Shown: one piece after another, positions 18,326 through 27,580 of the stretch | How positions within the stretch are numbered: position 1 is the first letter of the stretch | Layout of the letters: the number at the start of each line of letters is the position of its first letter | Origin: Shewanella aquimarina | GTDB lineage: Bacteria > Pseudomonadota > Gammaproteobacteria > Enterobacterales > Shewanellaceae | Direction of reading: 5' to 3' | NCBI RefSeq assembly: GCF_023349185.1 | Contig: NZ_JAKIKY010000003.1 | Coordinates: forward strand, 62,001 to 126,000 | Length of the DNA: 64,000 nt | Made by a program: the position numbers and the translations under genes | Notes under the pieces: generated by a model | Database searches by the model: none | Told to the model about the DNA's origin: nothing | What the model saw: only the letters and a program-made list of their open reading frames with translations

Positions 18326-19351
18326 ATGGCGAAGGGCATCATAGGAACGGGAAGAAAAGCTTGGCAGGAGAAGAGTGCACATGTCACGCCAGAGGCGGTA
18401 TTTAACGATAGACGCAATATCGTCAAGGCACTCGGTCTGGGTGCGCTGGGTGCCAGCATTCCCGGACAGGTACAGGCGGGACTGTTTGACCTGTTCGGAA
18501 AGTCTGAGCCCCATGCTCCCTTTGTGACCCATCCGCTGGCATTTAGTCGTAACGATGCGTTTGGTCAGCAGGAGATCTTAACGCCTGAAAAGAAGGTGAC
18601 CACCCACAATAACTACTACGAGTTTGGTACCAGCAAGACAGATCCTGTCGAGAATGCCCAAGGCTTCAAGGTGGATCCCTGGGTGCTGCGGGTCGAGGGC
18701 ATGGTAGACAAGCCGCTCACACTGGATCTGGACGACTTGACCAAGTTGCTGCCACAGGAGGAGCGCATCTATCGCCTTCGCTGTGTCGAGGCCTGGTCTA
18801 TGGTGATCCCTTGGGTGGGCTTTCCACTGAAGGCGCTGCTGGCTAAGGCCGGGGTCAAGGCGGGTGCGACCCATGTGGCCTTTGAGACCCTGTTCGACCC
18901 CGACCAGATGCCGGGACAGAAGAGCCGACTGATGGGAGGTGGTATTCATTATCCCTATGTGGAAGGGCTAAGACTGGATGAGGCTACCAATGAACTGGCC
19001 TTCATGGCCGTTGGACTCTACGGCAAGACGCTGCCGCCGCAAAACGGTGCGCCAATCCGTTTGGTGGTACCTTGGAAGTATGGCTTCAAGAGCATCAAGT
19101 CTGTGGTCAGGATCCGCGTAATGGACAAGCAGCCACCCACTAGCTGGAACCAACTGGCACCCCACGAATATGGTTTCTATGCCAATGTGAACCCTAAGGT
19201 GGATCACCCTAGGTGGTCCCAGGCAACAGAGCGGCGCATAGGTGAGGGCGGGATCTTCTCGGCGCAGCGCATCGCGACCTTACCCTTTAACGGCTATGGC
19301 GAGCAGGTGGCCCACCTCTACAAGGGAATGGATCTGCGTCAGTACTATTAG
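18326..19351 (+). CDS. msrP: Protein-methionine-sulfoxide reductase catalytic subunit MsrP
   Basis: MsrP is a periplasmic molybdopterin enzyme that repairs oxidised methionines in envelope proteins, fed with electrons by MsrQ. A twin-arginine signal is visible ([18 protein letters not shown]), and the molybdenum-ligand Cys is residue 153 in [11 protein letters not shown]. The C-terminal part ([24 protein letters not shown] segment, then [19 protein letters not shown]) is strongly like E. coli YedY. I chose the ATG at 18326 because AAGGTGG precedes it and the length then matches the family; an upstream GTG at 18251 would add 25 unusual residues. Confidence 0.95.
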   Translation: MAKGIIGTGRKAWQEKSAHVTPEAVFNDRRNIVKALGLGALGASIPGQVQAGLFDLFGKSEPHAPFVTHPLAFSRNDAFGQQEILTPEKKVTTHNNYYEFGTSKTDPVENAQGFKVDPWVLRVEGMVDKPLTLDLDDLTKLLPQEERIYRLRCVEAWSMVIPWVGFPLKALLAKAGVKAGATHVAFETLFDPDQMPGQKSRLMGGGIHYPYVEGLRLDEATNELAFMAVGLYGKTLPPQNGAPIRLVVPWKYGFKSIKSVVRIRVMDKQPPTSWNQLAPHEYGFYANVNPKVDHPRWSQATERRIGEGGIFSAQRIATLPFNGYGEQVAHLYKGMDLRQYY

Positions 19352-19391
19352 ATTTATTTGAATACAAGCGAGCCATAAAGAGGAGAAGTCT

Positions 19392-20009
19392 TTGTTTCGA
19401 TTGCAAGCCAGGCATCTGTTGCCGCTCAAGCTAGTGTTTCACCTTATCGCTCTAGTTCCCCTCGGAGTGTTGGTGTGGCGAGTGCTAACCGAACAGCTTG
19501 GGGGCGATCCGGTTCAGTACATCATTCACTATACCGGAATGGGGGCGATCAATTCCCTGATCGCCGTGCTACTCATCTCGCCGGTGGCAAAGTATTTTAA
19601 GCTCGGGCTCTTGATGCAAACCCGCCGCTTAGTGGGCTTGTATGTGTTTGCCTATGCCAGCTTACACATCTTGGCTTTCTTGAGCCTCGACCTGCTTTTT
19701 GCCTGGCAACTGCTGCTAAGTGAGATCGTTAAACGTCCCTATATTATGGTGGGCGCGACGGCCTATCTCATCTTGTTGCTGCTGGCGATCACCTCGTTTG
19801 CCAGGGTCAGACGTGCCATGGGACGGCGCTGGCAACAGTTACATAACTGGGTCTATCTGGTGGCTTTACTGGCACCGATCCATTTTTATTGGTCAGTTAA
19901 ATCTGAGGTGATCGAGCCGAGCCTTTATCTGATTGGCTTGATCTTTTTATTATTGATCAGAGTTAACTTTAAGCAGTTGCAGCGGCGCTTTTCACTGAGG
20001 ACGAGCTAG
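19392..20009 (+). CDS. msrQ: Heme-binding membrane subunit MsrQ
   Basis: MsrQ is the inner-membrane b-type heme protein that delivers quinol or flavin electrons to MsrP. The 205 residues form about six membrane helices of the ferric-reductase-like fold. Conserved His residues are seen in IIHYTGMGA, AYASLHILAF and WQQLHNWVYL, followed by LLAPIHFYW. The start is a TTG with AGGAG seven bases before it. It lies 40 bases after msrP, forming the usual msrPQ operon, and ends one base from the stop of the convergent diguanylate cyclase gene. Confidence 0.94.
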   Translation: MFRLQARHLLPLKLVFHLIALVPLGVLVWRVLTEQLGGDPVQYIIHYTGMGAINSLIAVLLISPVAKYFKLGLLMQTRRLVGLYVFAYASLHILAFLSLDLLFAWQLLLSEIVKRPYIMVGATAYLILLLLAITSFARVRRAMGRRWQQLHNWVYLVALLAPIHFYWSVKSEVIEPSLYLIGLIFLLLIRVNFKQLQRRFSLRTS

Positions 20010-20010
20010 G

Positions 20011-21339
20011 TTAATCAACCTCACTCTTTTCCACCTGCTGGGCAATAGTGTCGCTAAAGCGGTGGCTGTTACCACTGATCTTTTTGGCTTGATACATGTT
20101 GTCGTCGGCAATTTTGATGAGGTTCAGGCGGGTTAGCTCATCGCCCGGATACATGGCAACGCCTATGCTGACGGTGAGTGATACCGAGGTGCGACCACAG
20201 ACGATAGGGGGCGAGACCTGAGCAATGATCTTGTCTATCACTATCGAGACTTCGGCGATGTCGTTGATGGGCTCGAGCCAGACCACGAACTCATCGCCTC
20301 CCAGGCGACCGCAGATATCGGAGCTGCGCACGGCGCTCTGTATTCGCCTCGCCGCTGTCGAGAGTACCTTGTCGCCGTTATCATGGCCCAGGCTGTCGTT
20401 AACCTGTTTAAATTTATCCAGATCGATGAATAACATGGCGGCGTGCATCTGAGTGCGCTGGCAGCGGGCGATGGCCGTGTCTATCTGCCGCTCGAAAGCG
20501 CTGCGGGAGTAGAGGCCGGTCAAGTCGTCGTGTTCCGCGACATATTTTAGTTTCTGGGTCTGACGCTTGAGCTGTTTGGTCTGCGATTGAACTTCGCTCT
20601 GTAGCGCCTCTTTGCGTATGGTGGTCTCTTTGAGCTTCTGGGTCATGGCGTTAAACTTCTGCGCGAGTATGGCGAGCTCGTTGTGATGAACAACTTTAAT
20701 ATTGCCGTCTAGATCGCCCTGGCTGAGTCGTTTGATCCCCTGTTTCATCGGATGCAGGCTCTCTCTGAAGGCCTTGAGGGTCGAGATGGTAAACAGCAGT
20801 GAGATGATGGAGCCCGCCAGCAGGAACAAGATAGTCGAGGAGAGGATCTGTGATTGCTGCTCGGCTAAGCTGTCGATCACCTGGCGCTGCAGACTGGTGA
20901 GATCTTCACTCATGGACTGTATCGTGATGTTGAATCGGGTGGTTAACATGCCGCGAGCAGAAGTGATGCCACGCTGAGGAGTCGAACTCAGATGCTGCTG
21001 GGTGAGTTCGAGCAGCGCCGCGAGGCTATCCGCCTGACGATTTAGATTGGTGGTCAATATCTTAGTAGATGGCGCGAGAAACTGGGCCTTGGCAAGTTTT
21101 TGTTTAAGCTCTTGATGGGCATTGAGCGTCTGGATCAATACTTCCGGGTCTTGAAACTCCTGCAAGGCCCAAAGCCGACTCCTGAGTATATCTATGTTGC
21201 TTTCCAGTTCCATGATGCTGGACAGTTGCCGTAGGTTATCCTGCTGTATGTGTTTCAGGCCGGCAAAGGTCAGTAATATGGTGGTCGTCAGGAACAGACT
21301 GATAAAAAGCAGCAACTTCAAGCGAGTATTGATCATCAT
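20011..21339 (-). CDS. Diguanylate cyclase with periplasmic sensor and HAMP
   Basis: Makes c-di-GMP from two GTP. An N-terminal membrane helix (about 7-28) is followed by a periplasmic helical region of some 135 residues, a second helix (about 165-185), a HAMP-like linker, and a coiled coil leading into GGDEF. The active site GRLGGDEFVVW is intact, and RSSD five residues before GGDEF is a canonical inhibitory I-site, so product inhibition is expected. The upstream gene on the same strand is a solute-binding protein, with a MITE between them; the two may have been an operon. Ligand unknown. Confidence 0.93.
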   Translation of the reverse strand: MMINTRLKLLLFISLFLTTTILLTFAGLKHIQQDNLRQLSSIMELESNIDILRSRLWALQEFQDPEVLIQTLNAHQELKQKLAKAQFLAPSTKILTTNLNRQADSLAALLELTQQHLSSTPQRGITSARGMLTTRFNITIQSMSEDLTSLQRQVIDSLAEQQSQILSSTILFLLAGSIISLLFTISTLKAFRESLHPMKQGIKRLSQGDLDGNIKVVHHNELAILAQKFNAMTQKLKETTIRKEALQSEVQSQTKQLKRQTQKLKYVAEHDDLTGLYSRSAFERQIDTAIARCQRTQMHAAMLFIDLDKFKQVNDSLGHDNGDKVLSTAARRIQSAVRSSDICGRLGGDEFVVWLEPINDIAEVSIVIDKIIAQVSPPIVCGRTSVSLTVSIGVAMYPGDELTRLNLIKIADDNMYQAKKISGNSHRFSDTIAQQVEKSEVD

Positions 21340-21353
21340 TTGCTGTTAACGTC

Positions 21354-21623
21354 CTAGGGTCTGTTTATCTTTCAGGTTTAATTTTTGTTCGATCTAAACG
21401 CGTTTTGCTCAAGGCGCATGCTGTGCGGCATAGTTATTCTATGTAAATAGCAGGCAACAAAGGGCAAGGCGCGTTTAGATGAACCCTTCGGGCAGCTTTT
21501 GTAGGCCATTTCTACGGCGTTATCGCCCGCTCATGTAGAATAACTACACTATACGGACTCTGTCTTGTATAAATAACCTACAAAATGCTGCAGAAACAAA
21601 CAGGAAAGGTCAACAGACCCTAG
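21354..21623. repeat. MITE-like element, copy 2 (270 bp)
   Basis: Second copy of the family at 16367-16655, same orientation. Ends are CTAGGGTCTGTTTATCTTTC and, read inward from the other side, CTAGGGTCTGTTGACCTTTC, matching at 18 of 20 positions. It keeps the outer TCTAAACGCG / CGCGTTTAGA pairing and the CATAG-TTATT-CTATG hairpin. TAGTTATTCTA recurs inverted as TAGAATAACTA about 100 bases on. The AGAAATCGT hairpin of copy 1 is missing. Its right-hand CTAG supplies the TAG stop of the adjoining minus-strand solute-binding-protein gene (stop at 21620-21622). Confidence 0.85.
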
Positions 21624-22600
21624 TAATCGAGCGCCTGCTTGAGTGCTGAATCATCCAGGAGCAGCCTAAAATCCGGAGGCACTTGCGCATCAACCGTGCC
21701 GCTGGCGATCGCCCAGCGTGCCTGAGCATGTAAATTTGAGATCAGTGAGTTATTTAAAGATAGCCGAAATACATAATCATTCCACGCCCACTCCAGCTCT
21801 GGCTGTGAAATATTCAGGTAGTCACTAATGATCTGTTTGGCATTTTCAGGATGTTGATTAATAAAGTTTTGTGCGCTCTTTAACGCCCGAAGTATATTGG
21901 CGTGTTGTTGTTGATGTAGTTTGGCGTTGACGGCCGAGGTCACTAGATTGAAGGAGAGGTTGTAGATCCCTTTGCCCGGATATTGATAGATAGCATCGCC
22001 ATGCTCCTCAATCAACTTGTAGCCGAAGGGTTCCCAAATCGAGATGGCATCTACGTCACCGGCCAGCAGTGCTGGCCCTAACGCCTGGGGGGACATGAAA
22101 ACCTTGTGAAAATTCTGCTGCTGGTGGCCGCGGATGATCATAAATGCATCGGCAAAGAACTCGCTGGCGCTGGCCTTGACCATGCCGATTTTCTTACCAT
22201 TTAACTGAGTCATGCTTCTGGGCTGCTTGTCGTTGAGGGTGAGGAGTTTCAGGTCGTTGTCCGATTCGACGAAACTGGCCAATAGGCGAAAATCGCTGCG
22301 CTCGAAGCCATTAAACATGATCACTGATTCAGAGCTGGTGGCGATATCGGCAACGCCCTGTATCATCGCCTGAAAGCAGAGGTGGCCTCCTCGCAGGGGG
22401 ATAAGCTCGATATCCAGGTTGTAGGGTTTGAAGAGTTCCAGCTCTCTGGCGATGATCAGGGGCGCGCTTAAGGGAGTGGTAGAGGTGGCAATCTTTAACT
22501 TAATGGGGGGCTCGATGGCGGGCGCCTTGCCTCCCCACCAACTGACCGATAAGAGGCCTGTCAAGGCCAATACCAGAAGCATAATTCCCTTAGCTTTCAT
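21620..22600 (-). CDS. Periplasmic solute-binding protein, NMT1/SsuA-like (orphan)
   Basis: A 326-residue protein with an N-terminal hydrophobic signal (MKAKGIMLLVLALTGLLSVS), no lipobox Cys, and a type-2 periplasmic binding fold of the NMT1/THI5 or sulfonate/nitrate type. Typical stretches are LKIATSTTPLSAPLIIAREL, LIPLRGGHLCFQAMIQGVADIA and the GPALLAGDVDAISIWEPFG segment. No ABC permease or ATPase gene is nearby. Downstream on the same strand is a membrane diguanylate cyclase, and divergently a chemoreceptor, so it may serve sensing rather than uptake (inference). Its stop codon lies in the MITE end, so a few C-terminal residues may have been lost or changed. Confidence 0.85.
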   Translation of the reverse strand: MKAKGIMLLVLALTGLLSVSWWGGKAPAIEPPIKLKIATSTTPLSAPLIIARELELFKPYNLDIELIPLRGGHLCFQAMIQGVADIATSSESVIMFNGFERSDFRLLASFVESDNDLKLLTLNDKQPRSMTQLNGKKIGMVKASASEFFADAFMIIRGHQQQNFHKVFMSPQALGPALLAGDVDAISIWEPFGYKLIEEHGDAIYQYPGKGIYNLSFNLVTSAVNAKLHQQQHANILRALKSAQNFINQHPENAKQIISDYLNISQPELEWAWNDYVFRLSLNNSLISNLHAQARWAIASGTVDAQVPPDFRLLLDDSALKQALDY

Positions 22601-22824
22601 CGTAAAAGATTACCCCTACAAAAAGTACTGACACTTTAGTTTAGTTGTTATTGACCGACAGCGGTGAATAATTCACCAATAGGTATTATATCTTGCTTTT
22701 ACCCCCTGTTTATTCCACTAAAGTATGCATTTATAGGTAGTTAGCGGCTTTGACAAAAGGTTTTGAATGGGCGAGATTTAAGGGGTTGTCATAATTTTCT
22801 GTCACTTGCCTTAAGGTGATCGCC

Positions 22825-24471
22825 ATGAACGCCATATTTGCCCTGCTTCGCAAGTTTAAAATTGCCCACCGTTTGCTATTTATGTTGTTGCTGGCCATCG
22901 TCGCCACCGGCATCATGTTTGTGTTTGCGCTGGCTAACATTGAAGAGGTCTTGGTTAAGGAGAAACAGGCCAAGTTATCGGCGCTGTCCGATGTGGGTGA
23001 GAAGGTGATCAGCCAGTTCTATGAGGCGGCACAAGCTGGCACCATGAGCACGGAAGAGGCTCAGCGCAGTGCTATCGTGGCCTTGGATGCCCTGAGGTAT
23101 GAGGGGAACGAGTATTTCTGGACCATAGACAGACAAGGGGTCATGGTGCAGCATGCCTTTGCCAAGAAGCTGGTAGGCACCAATGTTTTGGGGATGAAAG
23201 ACCCCAATGGTGTCAGGCTATTTGAGAAGATGGTGACTGGCACGGCCAATAGCGATTATGCGTTGATCGAATATATGTGGAATCGCCCCAACGCCTCAGC
23301 GCCGAGCCCTAAGATGAGTGTGGTTAAGCGGTTTCCGCCCTGGGGCTGGATTGTGGGGACGGGCATTTATGTCGATGATATTGATGAGGAGATGGAGGCC
23401 TTTATCGGCAAGTATCTGCTGATCTGCGTCGCGGTCTGGCTGCCTGTGATTCTGATCTTAGGAGCTATTTCCCGCAGTATCTCAGCGCCTATGGCCGATA
23501 CCATAGCCGCCTTTGAAAATATCGCTCGCGGGGAGGGGGATCTTACCTTGAGGCTGGAAGAGTCGGGTCGCGACGAGCTCAAACAGGTGGCGGCGAGCTT
23601 TAACGAGTTTGTCGCCAAAATTCAGGCCCTGGTGAATTCGGTGAGTGCCTCTGTGACCCACAGCCGAGAGCTGGCCGAAGGTTTAGCCGATATTTCAGCC
23701 CAGGCCAGTGCGGTGACGGCCAACATGCAGGCGGAGACCCAAAGCGTCGCCACGGCCATCAACGAGATGTCCATGGCCTCGTCTGAGGTGGCCTCGAATG
23801 CCCAGCTCGCGGCCGACAGTGCTGGCAGCGCCGATGGTGAGGCCGACGATACCGTGGCCGTGGTCGATGGCGCCGTGGCCAAGATTAAGGGCCTGTCTAA
23901 TGAGCTAGAGGTAACCGCCGATGAGGCGCAGGCGCTGCAGATAAGCTCAGGTAAGATAGGACAGATCCTGGATGTGATTGTCGGCATCGCCGAACAAACC
24001 AATCTGTTGGCGTTAAATGCCGCTATCGAGGCGGCGAGAGCCGGCGAGGCGGGCCGCGGCTTTGCCGTGGTGGCCGATGAGGTGCGTACCCTGGCGAGCC
24101 GAACCCAGGAGTCGACTCAGGAGATCAATGCCATTATTGAGGCGATTCGCGCCTCGGTAGACAGTGTCAACGCCTCGGTGGCCAGAGCCAAGTCACAGTC
24201 GGAGCAGACGGTAGGTGAAACCAGTCAGGTGGTTGAGGCGCTGCAAACCATCAAGTCTTCTATCAGGCAGATCTCAGATATGAATATTCAGATCGCCACC
24301 GCGACGGAGGAACAGAGCGCGGTGATCGCCGAACTGAATATGAATGTGACCCGTATTAACGATATATCGCTGGAGAATCAGCAGAAGAGTGAAGAGATTG
24401 GCAGTACCAGTGAGCAGATAAAATCGGGTTCGGCGGATCTCGAGTCTCTTATCTCGACCTTTAAGCTGTAG
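22825..24471 (+). CDS. Methyl-accepting chemotaxis protein with Cache sensor
   Basis: A chemoreceptor of about 548 residues. First membrane helix [20 protein letters not shown], a periplasmic single-Cache domain with [17 protein letters not shown] and [17 protein letters not shown], a second helix near residue 200, HAMP, and a cytoplasmic signalling domain. The hairpin tip [19 protein letters not shown] and [15 protein letters not shown] are fully conserved. The ATG at 22825 is preferred because AAGGTGA lies five bases before it; a GTG nine bases upstream would overlap that site. It ends just before a strong terminator hairpin. Ligand unknown; small carboxylates are common for this Cache type. 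Confidence 0.94.
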   Translation: MNAIFALLRKFKIAHRLLFMLLLAIVATGIMFVFALANIEEVLVKEKQAKLSALSDVGEKVISQFYEAAQAGTMSTEEAQRSAIVALDALRYEGNEYFWTIDRQGVMVQHAFAKKLVGTNVLGMKDPNGVRLFEKMVTGTANSDYALIEYMWNRPNASAPSPKMSVVKRFPPWGWIVGTGIYVDDIDEEMEAFIGKYLLICVAVWLPVILILGAISRSISAPMADTIAAFENIARGEGDLTLRLEESGRDELKQVAASFNEFVAKIQALVNSVSASVTHSRELAEGLADISAQASAVTANMQAETQSVATAINEMSMASSEVASNAQLAADSAGSADGEADDTVAVVDGAVAKIKGLSNELEVTADEAQALQISSGKIGQILDVIVGIAEQTNLLALNAAIEAARAGEAGRGFAVVADEVRTLASRTQESTQEINAIIEAIRASVDSVNASVARAKSQSEQTVGETSQVVEALQTIKSSIRQISDMNIQIATATEEQSAVIAELNMNVTRINDISLENQQKSEEIGSTSEQIKSGSADLESLISTFKL

Positions 24472-24475
24472 TGAA

Positions 24476-24503
24476 AAATAACCTGCCCAGCGGCAGGTTA
24501 TTT
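24476..24503. terminator. Bidirectional terminator hairpin between MCP and small gene
   Basis: Perfect 12-bp stem AAATAACCTGCC / GGCAGGTTATTT with loop CAGC. It starts five bases after the MCP stop and contains the TAA stop (24498-24500) of the convergent small gene, so it serves both genes. Confidence 0.85.
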
Positions 24504-24821
24504 AGTTTGCGCCGACGTTTGTTGCATGATCTCCAGTACGTGGTCGTAGGAGATGCCATATTCGCGGGACAGGTTTATGACCTTAGTCTTATAGGTTTGA
24601 ATGTTTTCCTGACGGGCGAGGTTGGCCTGCTCTTCGTCAACCAAATTGCCCACGACTTCTTGCAAGATCAGCAGTCTGCGTAGGTTAAAGTCTAATGTTC
24701 TAAGATATTTATCCATCTGCGCATGGGTTCGCGCCTGACTCAGTTCGCTGCTATTTTTTTGCTCGTAACCATATTTGTCGAGCGCAGCCATTGCATCATG
24801 TAAATCGATATGATCTGTCAT
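24498..24821 (-). CDS. Unknown small helical protein (107 residues)
   Basis: Not recognised. The protein (MTDHIDLHDAMAALDKYGYE...) is hydrophilic, predicted mostly alpha-helical, with no signal peptide, membrane segment or Cys. The region LDFNLRRLLILQEVVGNLVDEE looks amphipathic, and a Gln/Glu-rich stretch follows. Coding character is supported by the normal amino-acid composition, by convergence with the MCP gene on a shared hairpin, and by an upstream gap of about 200 bases shared with the divergent rraA that can hold promoters. Its stop codon sits inside the terminator stem. Confidence 0.75.
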   Translation of the reverse strand: MTDHIDLHDAMAALDKYGYEQKNSSELSQARTHAQMDKYLRTLDFNLRRLLILQEVVGNLVDEEQANLARQENIQTYKTKVINLSREYGISYDHVLEIMQQTSAQTK

Positions 24822-25029
24822 TATTTTCCACTATTGCTTGGTCGATATTGGCTAATATCGACGGGTCTGTTAGTCAGGATATTGTTGTATTATCTTGATG
24901 ATTAAATCGCCAATCTATATTAGCGAAGGCACATTCTAAAACCGATTGAATTTAAATTCATCTAATTTTCATTTTATATGTGCCTTGTTATAGTAACTTA
25001 ACTTTTCTTTGTCCTGCAGGGAGGCTGCA

Positions 25030-25524
25030 ATGCAAGATTTACTGCCCGATCTCTTTGACCAATATGACACACAACTGTCGCTGTTGGCTCCCCATTATCG
25101 ACAGTTTGGCCAGAAGCGTATCTTCTGGGGAGAGGTGGTTACGGTGAAGTGTTTTGAAGACAACTCTAAGGTCAAACAGCTACTGGCACAGCCTGGTGAA
25201 GGCAGGGTGCTGGTGGTGGATGGCGGTGGCTCTAACCGTCGTGCGCTGCTTGGCGACATGATTGCCCAGAGTGCAGTGGACAATGGTTGGAGTGGCATAG
25301 TGATCAATGGCTATGTGCGAGATGTCGGCGCGTTAGCACAGATGCCCATTGGAATTCAGGCACTTGGCGCGACCCCCATCAAGACGGATAAGCGGGATAT
25401 TGGCGATGTCAACGTTACGCTAGAGATAGATCGCGTTATAATTAAGCCAGGTATGATGCTATATGCCGACGATAATGGCGTTGCTGTATCGTCAGAGCAG
25501 TTGGATCTCTCGCAATTGGCCTAA
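25030..25524 (+). CDS. rraA: RraA-family protein (regulator of RNase E activity A)
   Basis: RraA binds the C-terminal scaffold of RNase E and inhibits RNA decay; related proteins are aldolases. The 164 residues carry FWGEVVTVKCFEDNSKVK, the hallmark GRVLVVDGGGSNRRALLGD, and GIVINGYVRDVGALAQMPIG, closely following E. coli RraA. The ATG at 25030 has GGGAGG seven bases upstream and matches the family start better than an in-frame start 21 bases earlier. Whether it regulates RNase E here or has another role cannot be told from sequence. Confidence 0.92.
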   Translation: MQDLLPDLFDQYDTQLSLLAPHYRQFGQKRIFWGEVVTVKCFEDNSKVKQLLAQPGEGRVLVVDGGGSNRRALLGDMIAQSAVDNGWSGIVINGYVRDVGALAQMPIGIQALGATPIKTDKRDIGDVNVTLEIDRVIIKPGMMLYADDNGVAVSSEQLDLSQLA

Positions 25525-25560
25525 TGGGCCATTGCTCACCCTTACCAGACGGAACCTGTT

Positions 25561-27408
25561 ATGAAATTTGTTAAATGGTTAGTGATCGTATTTGCCTCGC
25601 TTTTTATATTACTGATCGCCTATCTCACGCTTATCTTCGATCCCAATGACTTTAAGCCGCAAATTGTCGAGGCGGTAAAGAAGCAGACGGGACGCGATCT
25701 GTTTATCAATCAAGATCTCAGCTGGACCTTTTTCCCCAGCATAGGCATCACCCTTGGTGATATCAGCCTCTCGAATCCCAAAGGCTTTAAACATGACACC
25801 ATGCTCAAGGTAGATGGCATAGTAGCCGAGGTGGCACTGTTACCGCTTTTGAGTAAAGAGGTTGAGATAGCTCAGCTTAACTTAGATGGCCTGACACTAA
25901 ACTTCGACAGCTACAAGAATGGCCGCAGCAGCATGGACGGCCTGACCTCAGGTAGCGAGAAAGGCAGCGATAAGACAGAAGGCAAGGGCGATACATCAGG
26001 CGCTGCCCAGGGGAGCGTGCAACTTAGCAGCCTGAATATCGGCGGCATCGCGATCACTAACACTCAGGTTAATCTCTATGACGAGGCGACAGGCCAGGTT
26101 CAGGCGCTGAGCCTCGAGTCGTTAACCTTAGGCGAGTTTGCCCTGGGGCAATTTGCCGATCTGGGTTACAAGTTCTCCATGACGCAACCCGATATGAAGG
26201 TAAGTAGCCAAGGTAAAGGTCAGATTAAGGTCGATACCAACCTGGCCAAAATAGCCATCAAGGATTTTGAGATTGAGAACAGCCTGGAAGGCGATGCCAT
26301 TCCCAACAAGCGGATGAATATTAATCTCACCACAGGCCTCGAGCTGGATAATAATGCCAAGACCATGGCGCTGGTGCTCTCAAGCCTGAATATCGAGCAG
26401 ATTAAGGCTCAAGGTAAATTGTCGGTCAATTACGGCGGCAAGGTGCCCGATGTGGTGGCTGCCATGAGCTTTGGTGATATCGACGTGACTCCCTTTATGG
26501 CAAAAGATGAGGCCGCAAAAGGTGAGGATAAGACGGCTGAAGGTAAGGCCAGTGGGCCAGCTAAGGAGCCAGATCTTACCGGCATGAAGGCGGTCAACCT
26601 CAAGCTGGATCTCGATGCCAAGTCGGTGATTGCCGATAAGATCAAGACAGAAAACTGGTTGATGAAGCTTACCCTTAAGAATGGGGTATTGGACGTTAGT
26701 CAGCTCAGCGCAGATCTCTATCAGGGCAAGTTGCTTGCCAGCGTTCAGCTCGATGGTCGCAAACCTGTTGCCAGCTATCGCTTTAACAAGAAGATCTCAG
26801 GCATTAAGGTGCGCCCTCTGTTAACCGATGCCGCCGAGGTCGACATGCTGGCCGGTACCACTAACTTCGAGGTGGCAGGAACAGGCTTCAGCCTGATCCC
26901 CGACAACATCAAGCGCAATCTCAACGCCAAGGGGCAGTTTGAGGTCGCCGATGGCGCGCTTTACGGGGTGAACATCCCTCAGATGCTGCGCGATGCCAAG
27001 GCGAAACTCGGCGGTAATTTAAATGCCGCCTCAAGCGGTGAAAAGAAAACCGACTTCACCAGCCTGACCGGCAGCTTTACCATGGCTAAGGGGATAGTGA
27101 CCAACCCGGATCTCAACATGGCATCACCATTGATCCGCCTGCAGGGTAAGGGCAATGTAAATCTACTCTCTGAGGCGATCGATTATGCCCTTAAAACCTC
27201 AGTTGTCGGTTCGCTAGAGGGCCAGGGCGGTGCGGAGAAAGATGTGCTCTATGGCGTCGACATTCCATTTGCCATCGGCGGTACCATAGGCGAGCCTAAG
27301 TTCTCACTGGATACGGCAGCCCTGTTTGATGCCAAGCTCAAGAAGGAAACCGAGAAGGCGACCGATGAGCTGAAAGATAAGCTGTTTAAGAAGCTAGGTG
27401 GCTTGTAA
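25561..27408 (+). CDS. AsmA-family protein
   Basis: A 615-residue inner-membrane-anchored protein of the AsmA/TamB-like lipid-transport superfamily. The N-terminal helix (about 5-25) is followed by the AsmA signature DPNDFKPQIVEAVKKQTGRDL and FFPSIGITLGDISLSNPKGF. The C-terminal AsmA_2 region ends with YGVDIPFAIGGTIGEPKFSL. Two low-complexity Lys/Gly/Ala/Glu inserts (about residues 130-150 and 320-340) look like flexible loops. It starts 36 bases after rraA and ends before a strong terminator, so rraA and this gene may be cotranscribed. It probably acts on outer-membrane assembly or phospholipid traffic. Confidence 0.9.
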   Translation: MKFVKWLVIVFASLFILLIAYLTLIFDPNDFKPQIVEAVKKQTGRDLFINQDLSWTFFPSIGITLGDISLSNPKGFKHDTMLKVDGIVAEVALLPLLSKEVEIAQLNLDGLTLNFDSYKNGRSSMDGLTSGSEKGSDKTEGKGDTSGAAQGSVQLSSLNIGGIAITNTQVNLYDEATGQVQALSLESLTLGEFALGQFADLGYKFSMTQPDMKVSSQGKGQIKVDTNLAKIAIKDFEIENSLEGDAIPNKRMNINLTTGLELDNNAKTMALVLSSLNIEQIKAQGKLSVNYGGKVPDVVAAMSFGDIDVTPFMAKDEAAKGEDKTAEGKASGPAKEPDLTGMKAVNLKLDLDAKSVIADKIKTENWLMKLTLKNGVLDVSQLSADLYQGKLLASVQLDGRKPVASYRFNKKISGIKVRPLLTDAAEVDMLAGTTNFEVAGTGFSLIPDNIKRNLNAKGQFEVADGALYGVNIPQMLRDAKAKLGGNLNAASSGEKKTDFTSLTGSFTMAKGIVTNPDLNMASPLIRLQGKGNVNLLSEAIDYALKTSVVGSLEGQGGAEKDVLYGVDIPFAIGGTIGEPKFSLDTAALFDAKLKKETEKATDELKDKLFKKLGGL

Positions 27409-27489
27409 CGCTCGGCTGTGATTGGCTGAGCCTAAAGGTCAGTACCAAGCCAGCAATGATTGGCTTAACGATAGGATTGGCCTAACAAT

Positions 27490-27519
27490 AAAAAAGCGAT
27501 GCCTAGGCATCGCTTTTTT
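27490..27519. terminator. Bidirectional rho-independent terminator
   Basis: Perfect palindrome AAAAAAGCGATGCC with its complement around a central CCTAGG, flanked by six A and six T. It serves the AsmA gene (plus) and mltD (minus), which converge here. Confidence 0.9.
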
Positions 27520-27580
27520 GTTTTCACACATCGTCATTAGAGGCGAGTTTCTATCAATCGGTAAGATTAAAACCGTGTTA

